64,000 nucleotides of DNA from positions 1,454,001 to 1,518,000 of the forward strand of contig NZ_CP015411.1 in NCBI RefSeq assembly GCF_001750165.1. Direction: 5' to 3'. Below are positions 63,325 to 64,000 of this stretch, piece after piece (the first letter of the stretch is position 1; each line of letters starts with the position of its first letter). This DNA comes from Pseudoalteromonas luteoviolacea (GTDB taxonomy: Bacteria > Pseudomonadota > Gammaproteobacteria > Enterobacterales > Alteromonadaceae). Under the pieces are notes generated by a model that ran no database searches, was not told the origin of the DNA, and saw only the letters and a list, made by a program, of their open reading frames with translations. Made by a program: the position numbers and the translations under genes.

Positions 63325-64000
63325 TTGTTAAAACAACGTATTATGACGTCGGCTGTGCTTGCACCGCTGGCGCTGATTTTAGTATTTTACACTCCACTAA
63401 GTCTATTTAGTGTGATTGCCGCATCTATTGTTTTGTTAGGTGCATGGGAATGGGCGTCTCTGATGGGGATATCTAAGCCATTATACCGTTTAGTGTACGT
63501 CGCAATTACCGGTGTATTTATTACCATATTACACTTTCACTGGCCGATTGAGAGTCTCTGGCATTCAGGTAAATTAGTCGCGGATGCTAATTATGTTTTC
63601 ACACTCGCAGCTGCTTGGTGGATTGTCGCCACATTACTGGTAATGCGTTATCCTAAAATGGCAAAGTCATGGAGCCAAGGGCTTGTGATGCCAGCGATTG
63701 CAGGCTTCTTAACGCTCATTCCTTTGTGGCTTGCTTTAAATGTTTTAAGAAGTGCCGAATATCAAGCATCTGAACAATTTGGTTCGGTACTTATCATGGT
63801 CGTTTTGGGTATTGTATGGAGTGCTGATATCGGCGCGTATTTCGCTGGTAAAAATTTAGGTAAAAGAAAATTAATGCCTAATGTGAGTCCCAACAAAACA
63901 ATCGAAGGGCTCATTGGTGGGTTAATCACGGCGGTAGTGTTTGTATTAATTTTTTGCTATTGCTCAAATGTAGAGCACAAACAGTGGCTATTATACGGCG
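63325..64000 (+). CDS. cdsA: Phosphatidate cytidylyltransferase CdsA (partial, runs off the window)
   Basis: The first 225 or so residues of a polytopic inner-membrane enzyme that makes CDP-diacylglycerol, the branch point of phospholipid synthesis. Several membrane helices are seen (about 8-45, 55-75, 85-110, 125-150), with SADIGAYFAGKNLGKRKLMP and the conserved SPNKTIEGLIGG. Start TTG at 63325 is chosen for AAAGG 8 bases upstream; ATG at 63343 is an alternative. The 3' end is beyond the window. Confidence 0.94.
   Translation, partial: MLKQRIMTSAVLAPLALILVFYTPLSLFSVIAASIVLLGAWEWASLMGISKPLYRLVYVAITGVFITILHFHWPIESLWHSGKLVADANYVFTLAAAWWIVATLLVMRYPKMAKSWSQGLVMPAIAGFLTLIPLWLALNVLRSAEYQASEQFGSVLIMVVLGIVWSADIGAYFAGKNLGKRKLMPNVSPNKTIEGLIGGLITAVVFVLIFCYCSNVEHKQWLLYG

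Noticed and set aside
1..64000. CRISPR arrays, prophage, tRNA or rRNA genes
   Set aside because: No repeated spacer pattern, phage structural genes, cloverleaf-like sequence or ribosomal RNA segments were seen.

Overview
The window looks like chromosomal DNA of a marine, polarly flagellated gammaproteobacterium, most likely Pseudoalteromonas or a close Alteromonadales relative. Reasons: moderate to low GC; a polar-type flagellar regulon (flrA, flrBC, flhF, flhG, fliA); CheA, CheB and CheW encoded with the polar-array genes parC and parP; a ccm operon after the chemotaxis block; and the conserved map-glnD-dapD / rpsB-tsf-pyrH-frr-uppS-cdsA neighbourhood. The assignment comes from gene content and order read by eye, not from a database search.

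Layout. (1) 1-2.2 kb: pseC and pseB on the minus strand, the first steps of pseudaminic acid synthesis for flagellin glycosylation. (2) 2.4-8.2 kb: a short divergent flagellin gene, the master activator flrA, an opposing tag DNA glycosylase gene, then the flrB/flrC two-component pair. (3) 8.3-27.1 kb: the flagellar block fliEFGHIJ, fliK, fliLMNOPQR, flhB, flhA, flhF, flhG, fliA. (4) 27.2-34.4 kb: cheY, cheZ, cheA, cheB, parC, parP, cheW and a DUF2802 gene. (5) 34.5-37.5 kb: an AT-rich accessory pocket with a twice-frameshifted serine hydrolase pseudogene and a secreted fibrinogen-like (GGGWT) protein. (6) 37.5-40.3 kb, minus strand: a stand-alone FlhB C-terminal-domain gene and a second FliK-like gene. 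(7) 40.4-48.2 kb: ccmABCDEFGHI followed by mlaA. (8) 48.2-54.2 kb: a TonB-dependent copper-type receptor, a degenerate EAL-HDOD protein, putP, and a frameshifted lipoprotein gene. (9) 54.4-58.8 kb, minus strand: map-glnD-dapD. (10) 58.8 kb to the end: rpsB, tsf, pyrH, frr, uppS and the start of cdsA.

How it works together. FlrA with sigma-54 should switch on flrBC, fliE-J and flhA; FlrC then drives later genes and FliA the last class. Four sequences with the sigma-54 -24/-12 GG-N10-GC pattern lie before flrB, fliE, fliK and flhA, which fits this cascade. FlhF and FlhG place and count the polar flagellum, while ParC and ParP place the chemoreceptor array at the same pole. CheA carries three copies of an acidic LLDELHG motif in its linker, a candidate docking element. 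The remaining blocks are housekeeping.

No tRNA, rRNA, CRISPR array, insertion sequence or prophage was seen. The less ordinary items are the accessory pocket with the GGGWT protein, the FliK2/FlhB2 pair, the CheA linker repeats, the atypical flagellin, and three single-base frameshifts in two genes, two of them in 7-base homopolymers.
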